64,000 nt of DNA. Source: Bugula neritina (lineage: Eukaryota; Bryozoa; Gymnolaemata; Cheilostomatida; Bugulidae). The DNA lies in assembly GCA_964035545.1 (NCBI GenBank), contig CAXIUT010000183.1, positions 1,793,001 to 1,857,000 of the forward strand, given 5' to 3'. A model generated the notes under the pieces. It saw only the letters and a program-made list of their open reading frames with translations, had not been told where the DNA came from and did not search any database. Shown here piece by piece: positions 43,243 through 52,646 of this stretch (its first letter is position 1; the number at the start of each line of letters is the position of its first letter). A program made the position numbers and the translations under genes.

Positions 43243-46187
43243 GTTTGTTTGTTTGTTTGTTTGTTTGGTTTATTTCATCAAAGGTATTTAATAACACAAG
43301 GACATTAGAAAATGCCAAGGAGGCGATGATGAGGCCCATTGCGCTATAGCCTAGCTAGTCATGCGCGGGCCAACACGAGCTGACAGCGACTCTATCCAGA
43401 AAAATACAAAAAAAATACAACTATTCTAACAGATAAAGCCTCAACTTCCTCCCAAATTCATTAGGGTTGCTAATTGACCGTAAAGGGATTGGCAGTTCAT
43501 TCCATAGTGCCACCTCCTGATAACAGTTTCTCCTGTGACCTGCTGCTGTTTGAGAGTGAGGAAGGGGGAGATTTATGAATGATTGACGTGTATTGATAGA
43601 GTGAGTGGGAAAAAAATTGTCAGAGTAGAAAAAAGAATGAGCTTTCTTTAACACTTTAAAACGGTAAATCTGGTATATTGAGAGAACTTTATGCTTAGTA
43701 AATAGAGGCGCTGATGGATGGTCAAACGGTTTTTTGTTCATGATACGCATTACCTTTTTTTGAAAAATAAAAATCTTGTTTAGATGGGTATTAGCTGCAT
43801 TTCCCCAGGCCTCTGCACAATAATTTAACTTGGAATTGATGAAAGAATTATATATCAAAAGTAAAATTTTTTGAGGGAGATATTCAGAACATCGGTATAT
43901 TAATCCACTAAGTGGTCGTAATTTTGTAAGTAGGTTTGAGATGTGCAAGCTCCAATTTAAATTTTTATCTATTTGTACACCTAGAAAAGTTATGCTGTTA
44001 GAGTAATTTATAGGTCTTTTATTTAATAATATACAGTTTTCTAGAATTTGAAAAGGATTTTGGTAGTTTTTTAAAACAATATAGTTGCATTTTTCATAGT
44101 TTATAGTGAGTTTGTTTTTATTGCACCAAATTGACAGAGAGTTTAGATCTTGATTTATAGCTTCCAAATGGGAGTTCAAATCTTTTGATTCAAAAAATAA
44201 ATTAGTGTCGTCGGCATAGAAAATGGGATTAAAAAGTTTAAATTGTTGAGCAAGATCGTTTATATATATCAAAAATAAGGTAGGGCCCAAGACAGATCCC
44301 TGGGGAACCCCACAGGTCACTGATCGTGAACTTGATAAGGTTGCATTTACTAGTGTGGAATGACTTCGGTTTGATAGGTAGTTAGCAACCCATGACACTG
44401 TGGATTCACTAAAACCAAGTTTTCTCATTTTTGCAAGTAAAATATTGTGATTTATAGTGTCAAAAGCCTTACTAAAATCTATAAAAATTCCGAGAACGCA
44501 ATTTCCATTGTTAAAAGCTTCGAGCGTATTATTTTTAAATTTAACAACAGCATCTGCAGTACTTAAATTTTTTCGAAAGCCATATTGATTCTTAGAAATC
44601 AAATTTTTAGATTCTAAAAAGTTTAAAATTTGATTGTTAACAATTTTTTCAAGTATTTTACTAAAAATGGGGAGGATTGAAATAGGGCGGTAGTTTTCAC
44701 ATCTGTCATGAGAACCTTTTTTGTAGAATGGTAATATTTTAGCAGTTTTAATTTGCGCTGGAACAATTTTTTCTTCTATGCTTTTGTTAAATAAATAGGC
44801 AAGTGGTGTAGATAGTGAAATTTTGCAAAATTTGATAAGTTTAGTCGGGATATTGTCTAAACCTATAGCTTTCTTGGAATCTAGTTTTTCAATGATCTCA
44901 ATTATTTGAGATTCATCAGTTTTTTTTAAATGAAATTCTTCTTTAGTAATATTTGTCAGCATTGAGTAGGTATCGGAGTTCGAATTTGTAAAATTTGAAG
45001 CTAGTTTTTGGGCTATTGTTGAAAAATACAGATTGAAATTGTTAGCTATATCCATATTGCTATCTAGCATGGTTTCAGAGTCCTCAACCGAATACAGTTT
45101 TGATGAAAAGCATCTTTTGTTTAGTTTGGCTTTCCCTGTTTGTTCATTTATAAGTACCCAAAGCTGCGAACTGTTACAATTGCTAATAAAAGCTTTAAAA
45201 TAATCATATTTAGCGGTTCTCAGATCAGCATTCAAATTATTTCTAAAAGCATTATATCTTTTTAAAATCTTTTTATTCAGGGGTGCTTTTTTCACTCGTT
45301 TGTGAAGTGCATATTTCTTTTTGATTTGAGTTAAAAGATGTTCAGTAATCCATGGTTTTTGTGCAAACTTTTTAGAAGGCCTATTGTTTTCAATAGTCTG
45401 TGAACAACTTTCAATGAGAAATTTTAGTCTAGTAATAAATATATCATAGTTTACTTCACAATTTTGTGAGTCATCAAAGAGCTTCAACCAGCAAAATGAG
45501 TTTATCTTGGAAACTAGTTTGGAATAATTAATAGTTCTATACATATCATCTGAGACAATATTAGTTCTATTTGAACAATTCAGTTGAAACGTCACAAAAG
45601 TGGGTAGGTGGTCACTCAAATCTGACTCAATGGTTCCAGATTTACCGTTTATGCAAGAGAAGTTTAGAAGGATATGATCTAAACAGCTAGCTCGTGACGA
45701 TGAGATTCTAGTTGGGAGAGTGATAGCATTGTAAAAGGCATAGGTAGAAATAGTGGTGGAATAAGTGTCACTTACATTCATGTCAAGGGTATCTATATTG
45801 ATGTCACCTACTACAATATGGGGAGAAGAATCATGGGAAATATAAGCCTCCAGGTCACTAAGAAACGCATCAGTGGAGGAAGCACCGGGCTGCCTGTATA
45901 TAATTGTGAGTCTGAAATGGGAAGACTTTGAGGCCTGACTGTGTAGAACAAGTGAGAGGACGTCTGCTCCAGACAGCGAAACAGCCTTCGTGTCGGCCCC
46001 CAGGCCACACCGCACATAGGCCCCAACACCACCTCCTCTACCCAGTCTCTGACTACCTACAAAATCATAACCTTCAAGTTTAAAAAATTGAATTTCATCA
46101 TCATTTAGCCAAGTTTCAGTTAAACAAATTACATCAAAGGGGTTAGAAAAAGTGTTCAAAAAATATTCAAAATGTGAAAATTTATTT
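43243..46187 (-). mobile_element. Jockey/CR1-group LINE, 5'-truncated
   Basis: A non-LTR retrotransposon on the minus strand is inserted in the second satellite. It carries an endonuclease/reverse transcriptase frame, a 3' untranslated region of about 180 bases, and a 3' end made of a (CAAA)n-type run (GTTT repeats on the plus strand, 43,243-43,268). A short tetranucleotide 3' tail rather than a long poly(A) is typical of several jockey-superfamily LINEs. The 5' limit is near 46,187, where satellite sequence resumes at CACATTTGTTTTG. The endonuclease lacks its first residues, so the copy is 5'-truncated. I could not read a clear target-site duplication. Confidence 0.92.
43421..46159 (-). CDS. 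LINE endonuclease-reverse transcriptase, truncated at N terminus
   Basis: This is the only long intact protein frame: 912 codons without a stop, ending in TAG at 43,421-43,423. An apurinic-type endonuclease domain comes first (residues ~1-190): LTETW (E15), VVGDIN (D119, N121), LDHI (161-162) and SDHLP (D183, H184). The reverse transcriptase covers ~430-690: IDFSKAFD with D561, GVPQGSVLGP at 617-626 and the catalytic YADD at 648-651. A C-terminal region with NYCAEAWGNA and a late LWNELP follows. This order is that of ORF2 of CR1/jockey-group LINEs. The listed start is a TTG, not an ATG; the frame stays open upstream to a stop at about 46,187, adding eleven codons that still read as endonuclease. 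The true start, and any ORF1, are therefore lost by 5' truncation. The unbroken frame means a recent insertion. Clade (CR1, L2, Daphne) is not settled. Confidence 0.93.
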   Translation of the reverse strand: MNTFSNPFDVICLTETWLNDDEIQFFKLEGYDFVGSQRLGRGGGVGAYVRCGLGADTKAVSLSGADVLSLVLHSQASKSSHFRLTIIYRQPGASSTDAFLSDLEAYISHDSSPHIVVGDINIDTLDMNVSDTYSTTISTYAFYNAITLPTRISSSRASCLDHILLNFSCINGKSGTIESDLSDHLPTFVTFQLNCSNRTNIVSDDMYRTINYSKLVSKINSFCWLKLFDDSQNCEVNYDIFITRLKFLIESCSQTIENNRPSKKFAQKPWITEHLLTQIKKKYALHKRVKKAPLNKKILKRYNAFRNNLNADLRTAKYDYFKAFISNCNSSQLWVLINEQTGKAKLNKRCFSSKLYSVEDSETMLDSNMDIANNFNLYFSTIAQKLASNFTNSNSDTYSMLTNITKEEFHLKKTDESQIIEIIEKLDSKKAIGLDNIPTKLIKFCKISLSTPLAYLFNKSIEEKIVPAQIKTAKILPFYKKGSHDRCENYRPISILPIFSKILEKIVNNQILNFLESKNLISKNQYGFRKNLSTADAVVKFKNNTLEAFNNGNCVLGIFIDFSKAFDTINHNILLAKMRKLGFSESTVSWVANYLSNRSHSTLVNATLSSSRSVTCGVPQGSVLGPTLFLIYINDLAQQFKLFNPIFYADDTNLFFESKDLNSHLEAINQDLNSLSIWCNKNKLTINYEKCNYIVLKNYQNPFQILENCILLNKRPINYSNSITFLGVQIDKNLNWSLHISNLLTKLRPLSGLIYRCSEYLPQKILLLIYNSFINSKLNYCAEAWGNAANTHLNKIFIFQKKVMRIMNKKPFDHPSAPLFTKHKVLSIYQIYRFKVLKKAHSFFYSDNFFPTHSINTRQSFINLPLPHSQTAAGHRRNCYQEVALWNELPIPLRSISNPNEFGRKLRLYLLE

Positions 46188-46750
46188 CACATTTGTTTTG
46201 TTTGTAGCACTATTGGGTGTGTTTCAGTACTTCTGGGCATTTATTGGTACTATTGGCATATTTGGTTAAATTTAGCACATTTGGGCACTGTTTTATCACA
46301 TTTGGGCACTGTTAAGCACATTTGTTCTGTTTGTAGCACTATTGGGTGTGTTTCAGTACTTCTGGGCTCTTATTGGCTCTATTAGCATATTTGGCTACAT
46401 TTAGCACATTTGGGCACTGTTTTAGCTCATTTCGGCACTCTTAAGCACATTTGTTCTGTTTGTAGCACTATTGGGTGCGTTTCAGTATTTCTGGGCACTA
46501 CTTGATACTCTTAGCATATTTAGCTCAATTAAACACATTTGAGCATGTTTTAGCACATTTGGGCACTGTTTTAGCACATTTAGGCACTGTTAAACACATT
46601 TGTTCTGTTTGTAGATCTATTGGGTGTGTTTCAGTACTTCTGGGCACTTTTTGGTACTATTCGCATATTTGGCTCAATTTAGCACATTTGGGCACTGTTT
46701 TAGCACATTTGGGCACTGTTAAGCACATTTGTTCTGTTTGTAGCACTATT
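46188..46750 (+). repeat. Second satellite (sat2), 129-bp higher unit
   Basis: The unit start CACATTTGTTCTG occurs at 46,188 (TTTTG variant), 46,317, 46,446, 46,595 and 46,724, giving spacings of 129, 129, 149 and 129 bases. The 149-base unit has one extra 20-base subunit (TTTAGCACATTTGGGCACTG type). Because 129 is divisible by three the plus strand gives an in-frame 43-residue repeat, but I see no sign of a gene. The 20-mer CATGTTTTAGCACATTTGGG matches the reverse complement of the sat1 monomer at 13 of 20 positions, so it appears to be a diverged sister. The array is interrupted at 46,751 by the second MITE. Confidence 0.9.
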
Positions 46751-47507
46751 CACAGGATAGTTAAGGGCAACCTTTTAGCTGCAACTGCCTTGCTGAGGTT
46801 TGCATTGTAATCATGTAAGAATTCAGTACCAGTAAAATAAATTCTCATCTAATTGTGCTAGAGTCAAAATTTAAAAACTATGTTGTAGATCTTCTTTTTC
46901 CCCAGTGTAAGTTTTTTGGAAGTTTCAATTTTCATTTTTTTTGCAAAGTTATAGACAGAAAACTGCCCAATTTTGGCCAATTTTGCCTGAAAAGCTGACT
47001 TTTCAGTACCAGTAAAATATCTCAGCAGGAAAATATGACATCTGAATAAAAATTGCACTGCTGGAATTCTGAGATATTTCTCCAGTGTAACTTTTTTTTC
47101 TTTTTCCAATAACTTTTCTAGGTTGCCCATAAATTGGTGATTTATACACTGAAAATGCTATATTTTTTCATAGAAAATTAGTAGCACGCAGTACTTCACG
47201 CTTCAATGAGCACGTAGGGATGAGAAGATATTGGCGCATACATACTAATTACAGGCTTGCTAGCTGGCAGACTATAATGAATAGCTCGCTTTGTACTTTG
47301 TTTATGTAGCACCCATAATGGAATGTTGATAGATTACGCAGCCCTAATGAAGGTTGCTGCTTGTTGGTTGTAGTTTGATCTTAGGCTAAACAATTACAAG
47401 TAGGCAACACGCATGCCACCCACGAAGCCATATTACTCAAGAACCTAAACTACATTTTGAGAGAAGTTTATGATATTCTTAGTGAGGATGCCCTTAACTA
47501 TCCTGTG
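46751..47507 (+). mobile_element. CACAG-ended MITE-like element, copy 2 (757 bp)
   Basis: This is the second copy of the element at 40,238, with the same 19-base inverted ends and the same orientation. It shows scattered substitutions and small indels, including an extra GATTT near 47,138. The left flank is TAGCACTATT and the right flank TTTGGTGTGTTTCAG. Collapsing a 2-base TT overlap gives ACTATTTGGTGTG, one mismatch from the satellite consensus ACTATTGGGTGTG and equal in length, so the duplication reads as TT. It has no coding capacity. Confidence 0.9.
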
Positions 47508-48661
47508 TTTGGTGTGTTTCAGTACTTGTGGGGACTTATTGGTACTATTACCATCTTTGGCTCAATTTATCACATCTGGGCATGTTTTAACCCATCTTGG
47601 CATGTTTTAGCACATTTTGGCACTGTTAAGCACACTAGTTCTACTATTAGCACTATTAGGCACATTACAGAACGTCGGGCCACTTCTGGGTACTATTAGA
47701 ACATTTGGCTCAATTAGGACATTTGGGTAGATTTCAGCACATTCGGGCACTTTTAAGCAGACTAGTTCTACTGTTAGCACTATTAGCACGTTTCAGAACC
47801 TCTGCGCACTTATTAGTACTATTAGCATACTGGGATCAATTTAGCAATTTTGGGCATGTTTTAGCTTATTTGGGCCTGTTTCAACACATTTGCGCGATGT
47901 TAAGCACACTAGTTCCACTATTAGCACTATTGGGCACATTTCAGAATCTCTGGGCACTTATTAGTACTAATAATGTAGTTTGCTCAATTCAGCACATTTT
48001 GGCATGTTTTAGCACATTTGGGCATGTTTTAGCACAGTTTGGCATGTTTTAGCACATTTGGACACTGTTAGGCACACTAGTTCTACTATTAGCACTATTG
48101 GGCCGGTTTCAGAATTTCTCGGCAGTTGTTGTTACTATTAGCATATTTGGCTCAATTTAGCACATTTGGGCATTGTTTTAGCACACTATTTCTACTATCA
48201 GGACTATTGGGCACGTTTTAGAACCTCTGGGCTCTTATTGGTACTATTAGCATAGTTGGCTCCATTTAGCACATTTGGGCATGTTTTAGCACATTTGGGC
48301 ACTGTTAAGCACATTTGGGTATTGTTAAACACACCATGTTCCTCATTAGCACTATTGGGTTTGTTTTAGAATTTCTGGGCAGTTATTGTTACTATTAGCA
48401 TATTTGGCTCAATTTAGCACATTTGGGCATGTTTTAGCACATTTGGGCACTGTAAAGCACACTAGTTTTACTATTAGCACTATTGGGCACATTTCATAAC
48501 CTTTTGGCACTTATTGGTAGTATTAGCATATTTGGCTCTATTTAACACATTTTGGCTTGTTTTAGCTCATTTTGGCCTTTTTTAGCACATTTGAGCACTG
48601 TCGAGCACACTCGTTCTACTATTAGCACTATTGGGCACGTTTCATAACTCCTGGGCACTTA
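47508..48661 (+). repeat. Second satellite (sat2), continuation with 127-168 bp units
   Basis: The satellite continues after the MITE in a related form in which CACACTAGTTCTACTATTAGC replaces CACATTTGTTCTGTTTGTAGC. Unit starts at 47,631, 47,758, 47,905 and 48,073 give spacings of 127, 147 and 168 bases, differing by about one 20-base subunit each. It ends at about 48,661, where GGGCACTT is followed directly by ACTGGAATATACTG, a switch back to the original sat1 orientation. Confidence 0.88.
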
Positions 48662-49868
48662 CTGGAATATACTGTAAAATACAAAAATATACTGTTACAC
48701 ACTGAAAGGTGTTTTAACATACTGAAATATACTATTATACACCGAATTTCACTGTAGGTTTCTGAAATCTGCTGTAATATACTGAATTATACTGCAACAT
48801 ACTGAAATACATTGTATCATACTCGAATATAGTGTAACATACTGATCTTTACTGTAAAACACCTAAATATACTGCAAAAAACTGAAATATGCTGTAACCT
48901 ACTGAAATATACAAAAACATACTGAAATATACTGCAACATACTGAAATATATTGTAACATACTGAAGTATACTCTAACATACTCAAATGTACTGTAATAT
49001 ACCGAATTATAATGCAACATTCTGAAATAAACTTTAACACATTGAAACAAACTGTAACATATTGAAATATATTGTAACATACTCAAATATCCTCTGACAT
49101 ACTGAAATATACTGTAACATACCTAAATATACTGCAACTCAATGAAATATAGTGCAACATACCAGTAGATACTGCAACACAACGAAATATACTGCCACAT
49201 ACTGATATCTACTGCAACATACTGATATATACTGCAACATATCGAGATATATTGCAATATGCTGAAATATACTGCAAATTAATGGAATATACTGCAACAT
49301 GCTGGAATATAGTGTAAAAGACCTAAATATACTACAAAATGCTGAAATATGCTGAATTATACTGAAATATATCGAAACATACTGGAATATACTGTAAAAT
49401 ACAAAAATATGCTGTAACATATCAAATTATGCTGTGACATACTGAAATATATTATATCATACCAAAATATGCTGTAATACACTGAAATACACTGTAGCAT
49501 TCTGAAATATGCTGTAACATACTGAAATATACTGTAACATACTGAAATATACTGAGATATACAGAAACATACTCAAATATATCAAAACTTACTAGATGAT
49601 ACTGTAAAATACTGAAATATATTGTAACATACTATAATATACTGTAACATACTGAAATATATTATGACATACTGAAATATACTGTAACATACTGAAAGAA
49701 ACTGTCACATATCAAAATATACTGTAACATACTTAAATATACTGCAACATAGTGAAATATACTGGAACATACTCAAATATACTGTAATATACTGAATCAT
49801 AATGTAACATATTAAAATATACTGTAACATACTGAAATATACTGTAACAAACTGAAATATATTGTAAC
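48662..49868. repeat. Diverged sat1 array
   Basis: This is sat1 in its original orientation with strongly diverged monomers (typical form ACTGTAACATACTGAAATAT). The GCAA step of the left array is mostly GTAA here, which blurs the 20-base dimer into a 10-base repeat. No HOR copies are evident by eye. It ends at 49,868 at the 6.8-kb element. Confidence 0.88.
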
Positions 49869-50110
49869 CACAGTTAGTTTAAGGTCATGCATTTTCAGTT
49901 TCTGGTTTTTTGTCAGGTATTTTACGTTCTATATAAACAATGTTCCACTGATAGCTCGAACAGGTTGAATGTTACAGGAACAAAAACATATGAAAAGATA
50001 AAAAAACTTATCTTCTCCAATATACTTTTTTTTCAAAAGTCAATTCATGTTTAAGTTATAGCTTGTTGAAAAACATAGTCCCCCCTTTCACATTCTTTCT
50101 AATTTATGCA
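49869..50110 (+). repeat. Left outer terminal inverted repeat of the 6.8-kb element
   Basis: The first 20 bases match the right end exactly after reverse complementing. Beyond that, the arms share TATATAAAC, GCTCGAACAG, ATGAAAAGATA and a T-rich stretch in the same order with gaps. The inverted homology therefore extends at least about 200 bases at low identity. Confidence 0.75.
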
Positions 50111-50188
50111 CTCCTGACATGTATTGTATCTCAATATACTGTAGTTGAGTGCTTGTTAGTCTTGCTTCACTACCTTTGTTTATTGTAT

Positions 50189-50341
50189 GGCAGAAAAACA
50201 CCAATTTTTGACTTAGGTTCGCACCCCCGGATAAAGTTTTTTTCTCTTCTGATTATTCAAATATAGGGTCTATGTAAATGTTTCCAGGTTGTTGTGGACT
50301 TATTACCCTTGAGCATTTTGAGAAATTCAAGATGGCCGCCA
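50189..50341 (+). repeat. Inner inverted repeat, left arm
   Basis: This segment contains TTAGGTTCGCA, GGATAAAGTTTTTTTCTC, GTAAATGTTTCCAGGT and CCCTTGAGCATTT, ending in AAGATGGCCGCC. All recur in the same order in the reverse complement of 54,201-54,343, so a ~150-base inverted pair encloses 3.9 kb. It may be the inner part of one long terminal repeat, or the terminus of a nested element. Confidence 0.85.
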
Positions 50342-51237
50342 GGCACCAGACGATTCCTTATAATTCAAATGTATCTACCCATCGAGGCTAAATTTAAGGT
50401 TCCAATGCTTTGGAATATTTGGAAATTAATATAATAAAGATGCATGTGCCTTTATCATGTGTATTATTGAGTAATAGGCAAATGATCTTCAAGGGTAACT
50501 AAGCTAAGCCTTAATCATTCATTTTTTTAAGTTTAACCTAGCCTTCCCGTGTTTATAATTTTTCCTTGCATCTCTGCATCAGTTTGTTTTAAATTCATGA
50601 AAATTATACTGTATGGGGTGATTTTAGATGCTGATTACAAATATGTCCAACAAATAAAGCTGAAAGGGAATCTGCAAAATTGAAATGCAAGGTCATTGTC
50701 ATTTGAGCTAAATAGCAATTTATTTCAAACTAGCATGACTATCAAAGAAGTTTGTTGAGCTGCCAATTTAATAGTTATTTTCAGTTTTAAAACTTTGGCC
50801 ATGTTTTTTAAAGTTAGAAAAAGGGGTCAACAACCTTAATAACACAACACCATGACTTCTTAACATAATTTAATTGCTCTATTATTGACACATCATTTAT
50901 CTAAATATTGACATTTTTGCTTTCAAAAACTACTTCTACTATCAGCACATTTGACTTTTTCTATAAAAACATTTGTAAACAGTTTTTTTATGAATGAGAA
51001 TTTAGTTTATGCTATGGGAAGTAATACATCATTTAGAACAGTGGTTCCTTACCTTTTTCATACCAATCTCCTTTCATAAAAGTTTACTATTAATTTCTCC
51101 ACTTTAATGACCTATGTTTAGTGCAATGGAACACTAATGGTTAAAACGGATTTGGTTAAAGTAGTTAATTCTACTTTTGGTAGTTTCCCCAAAATGCTAA
51201 ATAGAAAAAGTATCTCCAGAATGTACCGGGCCTGAGA
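50342..51237. other. Non-coding interior, no gene recognised
   Basis: About 900 bases of AT-rich unique sequence between the left inverted repeat and the decayed gene. I see no credible frame. The only recognisable item is a hAT-like end at 51,039. Confidence 0.5.
51039..51080 (+). repeat. Possible solo hAT-type transposon end
   Basis: CAGTGGTTCCTTACCTTTTT closely resembles the canonical terminal sequence of hAT elements (CAGTGGTTCCCAACCTTTTT type, recalled from the family). I found no matching opposite end or 8-base duplication, so this may be a remnant or coincidence. Confidence 0.3.
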
Positions 51238-52234
51238 ATATTGGTGGGAAAGCTGTTGAAGCCAGTCTTTGATGAAAGTATAATAACTAGCATGGAGGAC
51301 TTTGAAAAGATGTTGACTAAGATTTCAAAGAGCTCAAGAACAGCAAAACTGTGGGTCATGTGCTTTATTAGACAAATTTTACCATCAACACCCACATCAT
51401 AGCTGATAGAGAAGAAGACTGGGCCTTACACCTAGCAATGGAAGAGGAAATGTATTTATATCTGTATAACATGGAGGTCAGGCCACAAGATGTAAGGATT
51501 GAACTCATGGCTGGTAACCACACAATGCATCATAAACTCGGCCAGCTCGACGGCATCTGGTCAAACATGACCATTGAGGTGACCTTTGTGAGATTTGGTC
51601 ACAGCAAGGGGGAATCATTGGCATCACCAATAAAACTGAAATTGTCAAGGTGTGGGTCTACAGCACTTCTGCATGCAACAAGATACAGTAAGGCCTCAGT
51701 GACATCAGAGATGAGTCTGAAATAAATGCTTCCACTACTCATAAGGAAGAGATGCAATCAAGAATCCAATCTGATTCAAAGGACAGAAAGTTTTTCAAAA
51801 GGAAGATTGAACTCTACAATGTCCCACTCAAAGAAGGATGCCACCCAGTTGCTCTTGTCAATATTGAAACAAAGAAAGTCATCGGTTATTCAGCAATTAT
51901 GATAGACAATATTTTTGTTATAGGTAAAGCATCTATACAAGAATTTAAAGTAAACTATTCGAAGGGGATAAATAAATTCTTGTCATCTAAAGTGAAGACA
52001 ATGGTATCATTTCAAAGGCATATTAAGGTTTCTAACACCACTGTGTATGATACTGAAGTCATTTATGCCCAAGCCATTGTACTCAAGCAGACCAAGAATT
52101 TGGATGCGAACTTTTTATTGGCTCATAAACTTGCAGCATTGCCACCTTCTACATTCATAGAAACAGGGAAAATAAGAAAAACTAAGACCAAGTCAATTTT
52201 AAAAAAATCAGAACAGTCCGCAACAAGAAGATAA
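51238..52234 (+). pseudogene. Decayed repetitive-family protein gene, function unknown
   Basis: Three reading frames join into one conserved-looking protein. Part 1 (51,238-51,390) encodes FDESIITSMEDFEKM and SSRTAKLWVMCFIRQ. Part 2 (about 51,396-51,607) encodes ADREEDWALHLAMEEEM, GNHTMHHKLGQLDGIWSN and RFGHSKG. Part 3 (about 51,608-52,234) encodes GIIGITNKTEIVKVW, the stop after ACNKIQ, then SRIQSDSKDRKFFKRK and the last part ending LPPSTFIETGKIRKTK. The two frameshifts, near 51,393 and in the G run at 51,608, plus the in-frame TAA near 51,711, make it a pseudogene. From memory, the sequence of motifs (AKLW, DWxLHL, a GxHTxxR-like step, IWxDMxIEQ, GGxxGxG) matches a multi-copy uncharacterised protein family common in invertebrate gene sets. 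I do not know its function and it need not be a transposase. It lies inside the 6.8-kb element. Confidence 0.6.
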
Positions 52235-52239
52235 GAAAA

Positions 52240-52646
52240 TTCCCACCAAGCTGGAGGTTCTGTTATCCAAGATAGCAATAAAAACTACACTGATGTATGG
52301 ATATCGGACATGGCCACTGACTCAAAGACAAAAAGACAAGATAAGTGCAACTGAGATGAGGATGCTTCGACACATTTACAATATAGAGTGGGGAGACCAT
52401 GTAACATATGATAATATAAGAGATGAGGCCAAAATAAAAACCATCGCAAGAAGCATGAGGAGGAAACCTCTTCAATAGTATGGACATGTACGCAGAAGAG
52501 ATAGGTAGGAAGATATTATAATGGTGGCTGAGATGAAAACACAGAGAAAGAGAGGGAGGTCAAAGAAAAGGTTAATGGGTCCAATGAAGGATGACATACT
52601 AAAATATGGCCTATCAGATGAAGATGTTGACGACAGAATCAGATGA
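52240..52646 (+). pseudogene. RTE-like LINE reverse transcriptase C-terminal fragment
   Basis: The frame encodes IAIKTTLMYGYRTWPLTQRQ, ATEMRMLRHIYNIEWGDHV, YDNIRDEAKIKTIARSMRR and then, after a stop at about 52,477, YGHVRRRDR and RKRGRSKKRLM, ending in YGLSDEDVDDRIR. This is the familiar C-terminal signature after the polymerase domain in RTE-group and related LINEs (YGxExW, EMRMLRW, RLRWYGHVxRR, GRPKKRW). No catalytic palm motif (YADD) is present, so it is only the 3' end. It starts within a few bases of the preceding decayed gene, in a different frame. Two internal stops make it non-functional. Confidence 0.72.

Noticed and set aside
43059-43349. Plus-strand frames spanning inverted satellite and LINE 3' end
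   Set aside because: They cross the junction of two unrelated repeats and cover the tetranucleotide tail and LINE 3' untranslated region.
45811-46032. Minus-strand 73-codon frame
   Set aside because: It is a shadow of the LINE endonuclease in another frame.
46152-48052. Plus-strand open frames in the second satellite with a 43-residue repeat
   Set aside because: The 129-base unit is divisible by three and lacks stops by composition; the frames run straight into LINE flank or MITE sequence.
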